This document shows positions 35,095 through 46,315 of a DNA stretch of 64,000 nt, piece after piece. The stretch's first letter is position 1. The number at the start of each line of letters is the position of its first letter. Below the pieces are notes generated by a model. It was not told the origin of the DNA. It saw only the letters and a program-made list of their open reading frames with translations, and ran no database searches. A program made the position numbers and the translations under genes. The DNA comes from Sipunculus nudus. Lineage: Eukaryota > Annelida > Sipuncula > Golfingiida > Sipunculidae. The stretch is taken from the NCBI GenBank assembly GCA_026874595.1, contig CM049311.1, positions 40,367,676-40,431,675 of the forward strand, written 5' to 3'.

Positions 35095-36349
35095 CTGCAG
35101 AGTTCCATATCGGTTTTAGACTACGTGACAGGGCGGTAGCACACACTTCCTATCATATATTATTTTGTATCCTGGTGTCACCCAGGCCCGGTGTCTACCG
35201 CACCTGCGGGTCCTGGGTGAATATGCTGTCTTCTCTATACTTTGCGACAAAGTGAAGTGAAGAAAAACATCAAGCCTACAGCTCACCAACTCTTAATAGG
35301 TGGCCTTTCCCTGTTGAAGACTGTAGCTTCAATGCCCTCTCGTACAAGTCAGGACCAAGAGCTAAAACTGTCTTGATACAAATGCTGTTATAACTTATGC
35401 ATGACACAACAGGGTAAAGCGAACAGTCAATTGGTTATAGTTCTCCATAACAACGTGTCAATAATTGCTCTTTGAATCTGTTGCTATTGTGACTGCATTA
35501 TGAGGAATTAGAAGCTGCCCTAGCGACAATCCACCATTGCCTCAATAATACAAAACCAGAAACGTGGCCTGAAACGTCTTTGAAACGTCTTTGAAGACTC
35601 TTTGCAGGATTAAATCTTTAAAAAAAAAACCTTTAATGTCATGCACTCCTCAATAAACGGAGTACGAGGTAAGCTGGCGTGACAGGCGTCTTTGAAGTAG
35701 TAAACGCCCAGAGCACAGTTCCACAAGTTACACGTGGTCAGGACCTTTCAAAGATTAACACATTGTCTCCTTTCAAGAAAATGCTTTCTTGAAATTATTG
35801 ACATTCATTTTGATAGAGTTTATTTTATTTGCATGTAAGGTGAGGAAATCAGTGACAAAATGCTTGTACATTTCATTTAATCACAAGTCTTGAAATGATA
35901 TCGGCCATTTGTAAATCAAACGTTGCGGTTGAATTCACCTGGTAAATGCTAGACATGCTGTACACTAGATCCTCTTCACCATGAATGTGGATTTTTGGCA
36001 TCATTTATATACTTGGATGCTGCTCTATGGGACTCCCAGGCAGAGATGCCAGCAAAGATAATCATAAATCATAAATTCAATATGACCGCAAAACAAAATT
36101 AATGAAACGCGGAATTTTGATCAATGGAGTCCCTAATGTCACAGGCATTAGTATAGCCACTATAATTATTGTTCTATGCTGCTCACAAGTGTCAGTTTTG
36201 AAATCCAATTTGGTGGCAAAGAATAATTTTATACAAGTATGGCCATGGCTTTAATGGATTCGCTGGTATCACAAACATAGATGTTGCTACCAATTTAAAA
36301 GCTTGTCCCATTCTCACATATATACGTATAAGGAGGCACTTGCGTATGT

Positions 36350-36356
<7 letters not shown>
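35095..36356. other. Intergenic DNA with an inverted dispersed-repeat copy
   Basis: About 35960-36290 is the reverse-oriented partner of the repeat at 33590-33850. The rest is unrecognised. Confidence 0.45.

Positions 36357-36409
<53 letters not shown>
36357..36409. repeat. (TA)n microsatellite
   Basis: TA run of about 52 bp, preceded by TACATACA-type imperfect repeats. Confidence 0.95.
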
Positions 36410-36411
<2 letters not shown>

Positions 36412-37795
36412 TCTTTTGATCTTTGGATAGGTTCCCCGAAGTCATTTAATATCTGTTAAAATCAGAATTCTTTGCATTTTTAAAACGACATACTGCCCTG
36501 TCTCTATTCAGAATAATTACTTTAAGAAATTTAAAGTTATTTATAGATGATAGGAGGTATCCGATATGGCCAGTATCACATTCAGTTAGTTCTAAGTACT
36601 TTTCAATATAACATTCAATAATTTCCTGACTGAAAAAAAAAACATGACTGTATAGGGCTTAATATAAAAATTCGTCTTTGCACTTCAACACTTAATATAC
36701 GTCCTGATTTTTTAAATCGTTGTAAATGGACAAAGATGAGCAAATTGTTATATGTTCCCAAGACAACGTTTACAACTGGTACACGCATAAATGTCATGGA
36801 CAAAGTTGGGACAAAACATTAATGCAAACTTCAAGGTAAGAAAATTCATATCAAGGTTATTTTTATTTTGGGAATTTATATTTTGTAGCAAAAGGAATGA
36901 ATTAATCCAAACCAAGAGAAATTCGTGACACTATCCATCAACCCGAAGGTTCCATCGTGTACAGTCTGCTTACCTCTCTTGGTGATAATCCTAGGTTCTC
37001 CTTATACCAGTGTCGCCTATTAGGAGAACCTGTCACTTTCGCCCTTTTTTATAAAAATAAAAGATATATTAAATAAAAACATTATGATGATCGAGGTTAT
37101 TGAGATTCGTTCTTTCTGGTTTTCAACGTTATTTCATCAAATATCCGTCCAAAACCTGAGTTCAGTTCCTGACTAACAACCATCGAATCTGCATATCTGC
37201 ATGGCGGAGATATATGATTAACTCATCAAAAATAGACTTCTCTAGAGGAAGAAGTAATAATGGGGAGTTTTTAGCAAAAGAATTTAATGAACTGGGCATC
37301 GGTTATTTTATCAACCGATTTATCAATTGGATCTATTAATTATCTCTTTTTAGATATTTTATTGAGATATAGAAAGTGAGCACAAGTGCCCAAGGATGTA
37401 AACTTTTTTTATTTATTACTTATTCTCAAATAAAGGGTTAAGTCATAAAAAATAAAGACACAAATACATATAATCATTCAAATATATTAAACAAAAATAA
37501 AAAAGCCAATCGAATAACCCATTGATGAATATTATTCTAGAATTACTCTGCTGGATTTATATATATATATCTCTTTAGCTTTACAAATACATTAGGTTTT
37601 AGCTTGAGTCAGAACAGTATCCACATTTGTTAGTAGTCATTTTGTTTATCGATAAGACAATACAGCATTCAAAGCAGAACGCGAACTGTATCAAAGTAGC
37701 ATATCGATTCGTATCGATATATTAGTGTACTGATAGCTCTAGAAGTTCCTAAGGATGGTAGTGGTGTTGAAAAGAGAATTATAAACAGCATACAG
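36410..37795. other. AT-rich intergenic DNA, nothing recognised
   Basis: No open frame above 62 codons and no repeat match by eye. Confidence 0.5.
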
Positions 37796-37837
37796 ATGCA
37801 CAGTGTGTGTTTGTTTCAAATTTTTCAGATACAGCAG

Positions 37838-38082
37838 GTGTTTCAAAAGCTAAATTTTAAAGATCACAATATTGAAAAAATATGGAATGTGACAGCTGAT
37901 ATATTTACTCGCTGTGTTTCAAGCAAGAAATTAACAGTACTTTATCCGAAACGCAGAAAGTTTACTTTAATGTTTCTATTGGCTGATAGTCAAAAGCCTG
38001 AAACTATTAAAAGGAAAGCCATATTACAGCACCATGTGAATTTGAAGGTCTCACACAGACAGATATCCAAACTTACAGGGTA
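37838..38082 (+). other. Exon-like open segment, unidentified
   Basis: An open frame (95 codons if started at 37796) is entered by TTGTTTCAAATTTTTCAG at 37837, a good 3' splice-site match. It is left at CTTACAGG/GTAATC near 38082, an acceptable donor. The encoded segment is basic (PKRRKFTLMF, KVSHRQISKLTG) and resembles no family I know. A hairpin repeat begins immediately downstream. It could be a real internal exon, a gene fragment or chance. Confidence 0.25.
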
Positions 38083-38084
38083 AT

Positions 38085-38182
38085 CGTCTTCATACTACCA
38101 AGTCTGCGTTTTCGCTTTCACAGACCTTGATTCTGCGATTGGTAGTACGACATGGTAGTATGACTTGGTAGTATGAAGATGA
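38085..38182. repeat. Imperfect ~98-bp hairpin element
   Basis: TCGTCTTCATACTACCAAGTC at 38085-38105 faces GACTTGGTAGTATGAAGATGA at 38162-38182, with one mismatch in about 20 pairs. The right arm is preceded by two more GGTAGTAYGA motifs. It is MITE-like in shape, but no target duplication is evident. Confidence 0.65.
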
Positions 38183-39515
38183 GGGAAACACTAGTGACAA
38201 TACTGTCGGCTAAAAGATGGCCGGAGAACAGTATTATTTCTTGAATGGGAACAATATCTACATACAATAGTCAGATGTTGCCATGATTATGAAGGTATTT
38301 TGACAGTGAAAGAGCTTACTTTGTACAACTCATTTAAGAGAACGTTTTGCAAGCAGTTCATACATGCAGTGTTCATGTAACGTTATTATCACGTTTACAT
38401 TAAACCATAGAATCGATCAGCCGATAATGGTTTTGAATTTATCAACCAGCAGTGACAACAAACACAAAACAAACTGTAAGCTCTGATATGAAGTAACTAT
38501 CAACAGTTTTGGTGGTTAAAAAATAAATCCACACAAATAGATAAATTGGTTATAGTATGAAGAACTACAATGTATCGCACACAGAAATTAATATTTCAGA
38601 ATAAATATATACTTCTTTGCTGTCATGGTTCTTTATGAATAAAACTTTTTTTTAAATGTTTATGGTATAACAGTTAATTTACAATGTTACTGCGACCCAT
38701 TTGGCTTCATGAACCTGTCACAAACAGAACCTTTACTGGGTACTTTGCAGATCGAACATGTCATCTTCAGCCGCAGATGTAATCATTTGCACAAGTTTCA
38801 TCACTCAGATTCCTAATAAGGAAAATCTGAAAAAAGTTAAGAACGAAAGTCATGGAGACAACTCTGTCTTGACATCAGAGTGTATTTGAACAAAAAAAAA
38901 AAAAAAAAAAAAAAAAAAACATATATTCATGCTGAGGACAGCGAATATCTTATTAATGTATAAAGTCCAATTTTATGTGTAAAATTCAAGTGTGTAGAAC
39001 GAAGTGCGTAAAATACCATAACACATGCCATGGGGCTATGAATATTTCAAAATAGTTCCGAAAACTATACGTGTAGCCTATTTCTTCTAATTTAGCTTGG
39101 AACATGTAAATCACACGATATTCACTACATATGTATCAACTGAAACTACATATGTTTTCTTGGAATCCCAGAATATTATATATAGTGATAAATTAATATA
39201 TAATATCAACGTATTGAGGCTCTAAAACTGAAAATCGGTTTAAGTTTAAAATAATTATGAACTTGATTATGACTCCTTCCCTCGATTTTCTTTCCAACTA
39301 TAAAATTGCCAGTAGTGAAAAACACATGCCACAAAGTTTGGGAGAACTACCTCAAAGCAGTAGTCTAGGGTTACCAATCTAACATAATATCAAATCAAAC
39401 CTTGGCTATGTGGTGGGTTGAGCCCAAAAAAAAAATTAGTTCCTTCATTTAAAGAATAATAAAATTCCAAACAGTAGGATCACTTCGCATAATCCGTTAT
39501 ACGTATACTTATTAC
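38183..39515. other. AT-rich intergenic DNA with a 30-base poly-A
   Basis: A poly-A run of about 30 bases sits at 38890-38919 and might mark an old retrotransposed 3' end on the plus strand. I do not recognise the body upstream. Confidence 0.4.
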
Positions 39516-39644
39516 ATGGCTAGCATTTCTTCGGTTTATGACCGGGCGTCGTCTGCCTCAAGCTATGGTGATTTGAGTGAGAGGAAAATTTGCCCTAAAT
39601 GTCGTACCAGGTCGTGTAAATATCATAAGGTTACTGGGTCATAA
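39516..39644 (+). other. Small Cys/His-containing ORF (42 codons)
   Basis: Starts ATGGCTAGC. The first half is Ser-rich, followed by ERKICPKCRTRSCKYHKVTG and a stop. The C-x2-C-x4-C-x2-H spacing resembles a small zinc-binding module such as those in retroelement gag proteins, but it does not match the CCHC consensus. A further open segment, in which VLPSPSVLPNEVQLYKHKN can be read, lies downstream at about 39800-39915. Either a retroelement scrap or chance. Confidence 0.25.
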
Positions 39645-39918
39645 CATTGTAACCCCAAGTGGCTCATTGACTTTCCATAAACTATTACCAATTAGGTGTA
39701 ATGGATCTACCAACTCAAATGTGAAGCTTTTAAATTGATTATCTCAAAAACACTAATTTATCTATCAATGTTATATTTGTTTTAACATTACATCATAACC
39801 CTGTTTTACCGAGTCCATCAGTGTTACCGAATGAAGTACAGTTATATAAGCACAAAAATACATCACCCTGTCCCACCATCCTTCCGCCAGAGTTACAGAG
39901 GCCAAATATAGATATGCT

Positions 39919-39970
39919 GGGGGGGGGGGGGGGGGGTGCGGGCAGAGATATCACCCCCCCCCCCCCCCCC
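39919..39970. repeat. G18 ... C17 inverted homopolymer pair
   Basis: G run 39919-39936 and C run 39954-39970 separated by 17 bases (TGCGGGCAGAGATATCA). The two can pair into a long GC hairpin, or the G run can form quadruplex DNA. It stands about 60 bp before the 39-bp array. Confidence 0.9.
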
Positions 39971-40031
39971 AAATATTATGAACAATAAGCGTCAGGTTGT
40001 CCTCCGTCCCCTTTCTCCTGCCCCTTTTTCT

Positions 40032-43000
40032 GGTTGCATCTATGTGTATGATAAAGCCCGTATGTCCGTGGTTGCATTTTGTATGTATAGTAAAGGCCTT
40101 GTGTCCGTGGATGCATCTTGTATATTAAATAAAGGCTGTGTGTCCGTGGTAGCATCTTGTATGTACAATAAAGGCCGTGTGTCCGTGGTTGCATCTTGTA
40201 TTTATAATAAAGGACGTGTGTCCGTGGCTGCATCTTGTGTGTAAAATAAAGGCTGTGTGTCCGTGGTTGCATCTTGTATGTACAATAAAGGTCGTGCGTC
40301 CGTGGCTGCATCGTGTATGTATAATAAAGGCCGTGTGTCCGTGGTAGCATCTTGTATGTACAATAAAGGCCGTGTGTCCGTGGTTGCATCTTGTATGTAC
40401 AATAAAGGTCGTGCGTCCGTGGCTGCATCGTGTATGTATAATAAAGGCCGTGTGTCCGTGGTAGCATCTTGTATGTACAATAAAGGCCGTGTGTCCGTGG
40501 TTGCATCTTGTATGTAAAATAAAGGCTGTGTGTCCGTGGTTGCATCGTGTATGTATAATAAAGGCCGTGTGTCCGTGGTAGCATCTTGTATGTATAATAA
40601 AGGCCGTGTGTCCGTGGTAGCATCTTGTATGTATAATAAAGGCCGTGTGTCCGTGGTTGCATCTTATGTGTATAATAAAGGCCGTGTGTCCGTGGTTGCA
40701 TCTTGTATGCATAATAAAGGCTGTGTGTCCGTGGTTGCATCTTGTATGTATAATAAAGGCCGTGTGTCCGTGGTTGCATCTTATGTGTATAATAAAGGCC
40801 GAGTGTCCGTGGTTGCATCTTGTATGTATAATAAAGGCCGTGTGTCCGTGGTTGCATCTTGTATGTATAATAAAGGCCGTGTGTCCGTGGCTGCATCTTA
40901 TGTGTATAATAAAGGCCGTGTGTCCGTGGTTGCATCTTGTATGTATAATAAAGGCCGTGTGTCCGTGGTTGCATCTTGTATGTATAATAAAGGCCGTGTG
41001 TCCGTGGCTGCATCTTATGTGTATAATAAAGGCCGTGTGTCCGTGGTTGCATCTTGTATGTATAATAAAGGCCGTGTGTCCGTGGTTGCATCTTATGTGT
41101 ATAATAAAGGCCGTGTGTCCGTGGTTGCATCTTGTATGTATAATAAAGGCCGTGTGTCCGTGGTTGCATCTTGTATGTATAATAAAGGCCGTGTGTCCGT
41201 GGTTGCATCTTATGTGTATAATAAAGGCCGTGTGTCCGTGGTTGCATCTTGTATGTATAATAAAGGCCGTGTGTCCGTGGTTGCATCTTGTATGTATAAT
41301 AAAGGCCGTGTGTCCGTGGCTGCATCTTATGTGTATAATAAAGGCCGTGTGTCCGTGGTTGCATCTTGTATGTATAATAAAGGCCGTGTGTCCGTGGTTG
41401 CATCTTGTATGTATGATAAAGGCCGTGTGTCCGTGGCTGCATCTTATGTGTATAATAAAGGCCGTGTGTCCGTGGTTGCATCTTGTATGTATAATAAAGG
41501 CCGTGTGTCCGTGGTTGCATCTTATGTGTATAATAAAGGCCGTGTGTCCGTGGTTGCATCTTGTATGTATAATAAAGGCCGTGTGTCCGTGGTTGCATCT
41601 TGTATGTATAATAAAGGCCGTGTGTCCGTGGCTGCATCTTATGTGTATAATAAAGGCCGTGTGTCCGTGGTTGCATCTTGTATGTATAATAAAGGCCGTG
41701 TGTCCGTGGTTGCATCTTGTATGTATAATAAAGGCCGTGTGTCCGTGGCTGCATCTTATGTGTATAATAAAGGCCGTGTGTCCGTGGTTGCATCTTGTAT
41801 GTATAATAAAGGCCGTGTGTCCGTGGCTGCATCTTATGTGTATAATAAAGGCCGTGTGTCCGTGGTTGCATCTTGTATGTAAAATAAAGGCTGTGTGTCC
41901 GTGGTTGCATCGTGTATGTATAATAAAGGCCGTGTGTCCGTGGTAGCATCTTGTATGTATAATAAAGGCCGTGTGTCCGTGGTTGCATCTTGTATGCATA
42001 ATAAAGGCTGTGTGTCCGTGGTTGCATCTTGTATGTATAATAAAGGCCGTGTGTCCGTGGTTGCATCTTATGTGTATAATAAAGGCCGTGTGTCCGTGGT
42101 TGCATCTTGTATGTATAATAAAGGCCGTGTGTCCGTGGTTGCATCTTATGTGTATAATAAAGGCCGTGTGTCCGTGGTTGCATCTTGTATGTATAATAAA
42201 GGCTGTGTGTCCGTGGTTGCATCTTGTATGTATAATAAAGGCCGTGTGTCCGTGGCTGCATCTTATGTGTATAATAAAGGCCGTGTGTCCGTGGTTGCAT
42301 CTTGTATGTATAATAAAGGCCGTGTGTCCGTGGTTGCATCTTGTATGTATAATAAAGGCCGTGTGTCCGTGGCTGCATCTTATGTGTATAATAAAGGCCG
42401 TGTGTCCGTGGCTGCATCTTATGTGTATAATAAAGGCCGTGTGTCCGTGGTTGCATCTTGTATGTATAATAAAGGCCGTGTGTCCGTGGTTGCATCTTGT
42501 ATGTATAATAAAGGCCGTGTGTCCGTGGCTGCATCTTATGTGTATAATAAAGGCCGTGTGTCCGTGGCTGCATCTTATGTGTATAATAAAGGCCGTGTGT
42601 CCGTGGCTGCATCTTATGTGTATAATAAAGGCCGTGTGTCCGTGGTTGCATTTTGTATGTATAATAAAGGCCGTGTGTCCGTGGTTGCATCTTGTATGTA
42701 TAATAAAGGCCGTGTGTCCGTGGTTGCATCTTATGTGTATAATAAAGGCCGTGTGTCCGTGGTTGCATCTTGTATGTATAATAAAGGCCGTGTGTCCGTG
42801 GTTGCATCTTGTATGTATAATAAAGGCCGTGTGTCCGTGGCTGCATCTTATGTGTATAATAAAGGCCGTGTGTCCGTGGTTGCATCTTGTATGTATAATA
42901 AAGGCCGTGTGTCCGTGGCTGCATCTTGTATGTATAATAAAGGCCGTGTGTCCGTGGCTGCATCTTATGTGTATAATAAAGGCCGTGTGTCCGTGGCTGC

Positions 43001-43173
43001 ATCTTATGTGTATAATAAAGGCCGTGTGTCCGTGGTTGCATCTTGTATGCATAATAAAGGCCGTGTGTCCGTGGTTGCATCTTGTATGTATAATAAAGGC
43101 CGTGTGTCCGTGGCTGCATCTTATGTGTATAATAAAGGCCGTGTGTCCGTGGTTGCATCTTGTATGTATAATA
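40032..43173. repeat. 39-bp minisatellite, ~80 units (3.1 kb)
   Basis: Unit has TTGTATGTATAATAAAGG, CCGTGTGTCCGTGG and TTGCATC, period 39 bp. Two main variants exist: A (GGTTGCATCTTGTATGT) and B (GGCTGCATCTTATGTGT). They are arranged largely as AAB trimers of 117 bp with some AB dimers. Rare markers show an internal duplication: GTAAAATAAAGGCTG at 40514 and 41879 (1365 bp = 35 units), and ATGCATAATAAAGGCTG near 40707 and 41994 (33 units). Because 39 bp is 13 codons, two plus-strand and two minus-strand frames stay open, giving frames of up to 1074 codons (THGLYYTHKMQPR repeats on the minus strand, MYNKGRVSVVASC on the plus strand). I judge these non-genic. Left-end units are the most divergent. 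The right end breaks at ATAATACGTATTATAATATG. Confidence 0.95.
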
Positions 43174-43324
43174 CGTATTATAATATGTGTATACTTTCAT
43201 TTATGTTTAAAGAGCTTATGAAAGAATTTGACAATGACAGTCCGAAAACTGTTTAATATCTCAGTATACTGGTATTATATATAGGATTATAAGCTAAGCT
43301 AGCTGGCTATAAGTCACCTGAGCT

Positions 43325-43500
43325 ATAGCCAAGTCTTTTGTCCGCCCGTTAACTGGGCACGCTTTGAAACATTAGACCTGCGATTCGACATAGGGCTAGA
43401 TATTCCTAAGTTCTCCTACCAAACCCAAAATGAGGTCACTGCGACTTAATTCCTTCGAGATATTAACCAAAGATCTCCATTTTTCATTAAAAGCCCTATT
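43325..43500 (+). repeat. Copy of the ERE-containing dispersed family
   Basis: Starts near TTTGTCCGCCCGTTAACTGG, GCACGCTTTG; continues TAGACCTGCGATTC...ATTCCTAAGTTCTCCTACC; AGGTCACTGCGACTT at 43433-43447; then ATTCCTTCGAGATATT. Same order as the copies at 21.5, 22.9 and 27.3 kb, more diverged. Confidence 0.6.
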
Positions 43501-44540
43501 GTTACACTTCAAGACTGCCCACTTTGAAAACCTCTGGTGTTGTTTCATTCAAATTTTGCATATATGGTCCTAAGGATATTTCCATTGCACTTGCCAGAAA
43601 GGAGGTCAATTTTCGTAAGCTTTAGAAGTTACGGACCTAAACATAATGTACCTTGTCAAAACATCAGGATATATTTTTACCTACTTAACAAGTTTACGGT
43701 TGAATCTAGAGAGTCTTTTTTTTAGTTTTAACTATATCTAGTATAGATTAAATTGTATACCGGATATTAGATAAGAATTTTGTAATATTTTTAAGATGTA
43801 AGCAAAAATGAAAAAATCATAACCTTAAATTTTTCCCAACTTTCACCATGGCACATTGTTTTTCCTATGAGCACTGTTAATCTAATTTTCACAGCTTGTA
43901 TACATAAGGATTTAATCTTTTGTAATCTGAAATTTTAAACCAATCGGTCCACAACTGTAGCTTTATTTAAGTTTTAACCCACCATCTCAAGTAATGTTTG
44001 TATCAGGCCAGCCCAGTACATTGGTATATGAACAGTGAGTGCTACAGCACTCACCTCCAAAGCTCTTACACAACTCACCGCACTCCTGGGCAGCTGGCTT
44101 CCAGCTAGGTTTCCCCTCTGCCCCCCCCCCCCCCCCCCATTTACCAGCAAACCCACCTCCATGGACAGGATGCATAAGATGATTGTTATTATTTTCTATG
44201 TTTAATTAATTTTTCTAGACATTGCTACATTTAGGATTTGGTTATGTATTACAAGTGGTTACCGTGATTGAAGTGTATTTTTAATAAGTTGTATATTTAA
44301 GTTTACACAAGAAATTAAATCTGGATAACTTTTTAAATAACTAGCTTAAAGTTGCAGTCATAATTTTTTTCCCACTTGCACAGTTGCACATTTTTGCCTG
44401 TAAGCACTGTTGATTTAATTTTATATAGGATTCACGTATATGGATTTAAACTTTAAGGTCTAAAATTTGAAAGCAATTGATAAAAAAATTGTAGCTTTTA
44501 TCCAAGTTTTAGAAGACCATAATATCATAAATATAACTGC
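43493..44540. repeat. Dispersed repeat modules shared with 30.6-31.1 kb, plus inserted poly-C segment
   Basis: 43500-43735 matches 30825-31090. 43820-43980 and 44340-44530 match each other and 30600-30800 (shared GTAGCTT.TAT..AAGTTTTA and CATGGCACATT / GTTGCACATT). Between them, about 43980-44170, lies a GC-richer segment with GTGAGTGCTACAGCACTCAC (near-perfect palindrome, 44034-44053), CTGGGCAGCTGGCTTCCAGC and a C run at about 44122-44138. It looks like an insertion into the repeat. Open frames over it (62 codons, minus strand) are not convincing. Confidence 0.6.
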
Positions 44541-46185
44541 TGTTTACATCAGGCACAGGTAACCTATGCCATAGGTGGTGTGGCCACCTGAGGCTATTTA
44601 TTAAACAACTGACAGGTCGAATAAACAAGAAGAATCTTATTATTTCAATGTTAAATTCAATTTTTTTCAATTGTGTATTTCTTTAAACAAAAGAAATGTT
44701 CAGGATTTGAATCTCAAGGTCCACATATTGCAAATTTATATTATATTATTTATTAATTTAAATATTCAATGTGATAAAATATTAGGATCTAACATAAGTG
44801 CCCATTGACATGTTTGAATATATGATAAGGTGTAATTGTTTGTAGCATTTCATTCATATCTCTAAAAGTTGGCTTAAGCTTGCTATGAATAACACGGGAA
44901 CACTCAATTAATCAGGAATATTAGACAAACTTTCATGGGATTTAATTTTAAGCTCACATGGCCATATGTTTAATATTGAAAACTATTACATTTACACATT
45001 TAATTTTGTTTTTGAAATGTATTTTTACATAATAACTTAGGCCCATTACTATTTCTTTCCTTATTGCATCATTAAGTTTCATATATTACAAAATGCAGAT
45101 ACAATGTATACCTAATTGGCTTGTTTAAATTTGCTTATCAAATGTAGTTAATGCTCATTTGAAAATAGAAAATTTTAATTTTTACAGCATTATTTTAGTT
45201 AATAAATTAAATGTGTATTATTATGCTTCAGCTCATGTCCATTATTCTATAATATACAGGGTTTCATAAGTTCCCAGTGGACATATCTACATGCATATTT
45301 CAGTCACTTAGTTGAAATACTGAAACTTTAACATATACGTGTATGTGATCATGAGAGACTCCTGCATCTTTCATGTACATGTATTACATAAAAGTGCACA
45401 GTCAACACAACTACTAGGATTTCATACAAATATTCTCAGAATCAATTTCGTCTGCGCAGGTGCCTTGTTTATCAAAGTCATGTAATCATTTGTACATTGT
45501 CTGAAAGTTTATCATTTGTTTTTTTTTTTTTCGTAAACTGATTAAGAGGAAATAATCATTACAGATGAAAGTTGATGATTTGTCGTTGTGATTGTGATAA
45601 AAAAAATAATTTTCTAAAAAAACTCCCTACTTGCCGAATGATGAAAGTGGCTGTGATTTATATAGAATGACGGGGCTGTAAACAGGTTGGGTATTGCTCC
45701 ACTCCCAGTACTGCATGATGTTGGCTAACGCGGAATAAAATATACCAAATTATTCATTAGTGAAGAGGGATGCGTGATGGACTTGAAAGGTGGCCTATGA
45801 ATGATACATAAATATTTGTGTGTTTCTGTCTACACACCGAACAATTTGGATGACAATTGGGTTACACAAACACCCAAACATATACATACCAGTATAAATA
45901 TCATACTCTAACAGTCTTAGCATGTTAGCTTGTTAGCGTCTTGTACTATACAGTCATTTTATCGATCATAGTCCCTTGCATGTTGCTATCTTATCGCTCA
46001 CAGTTCTCCCAAAAGGATAACCTAATGATCTTAAAGTATGATCAATTATTTTAAATTAGTTTAATATTCTTAGTATTTCATTCACATTTGTATTGTAACT
46101 TGTATTTATATATCATTGTCATGTTGATTCTTTTTTTATTGCATTTTTTACCTGACACAGTAACAGTGCCCTGCTTACAACAGAA
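44541..46185. other. AT-rich, apparently single-copy DNA
   Basis: No gene, tandem repeat or recognised element. Slightly GC-richer and more complex from about 45640 to 45850. Confidence 0.45.
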
Positions 46186-46315
46186 GTGTTCCTCTGGTGC
46201 AGGCCACCCTGCAGAATGTTGTAATAAATAAATAAATGAATAAATAAATGAATGAATAAATATAAACGTAAATAAATAAATGTAAATAAATAAATTTAAA
46301 TAATATATATATAAT
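46186..46315. repeat. (TAAA)n tract, probable retroposon tail
   Basis: An imperfect TAAA/TGAA/TAAATG tract (46222-46300) follows GCCACCCTGCAGAATGTTGT. A simple-sequence tail directly after a defined sequence suits the 3' end of a plus-strand SINE or LINE, but the body is not recognised. The 107-codon reverse frame across it is low-complexity Ile/Phe/Tyr and spurious. Confidence 0.5.

Noticed and set aside
39976-43200. 1074-codon reverse-strand open frame and the long plus-strand frames, as protein-coding genes
   Set aside because: They are translations of a 39-bp tandem repeat whose length is a multiple of three. Four frames are open at once, and the product has no recognisable domain, signal or natural start.
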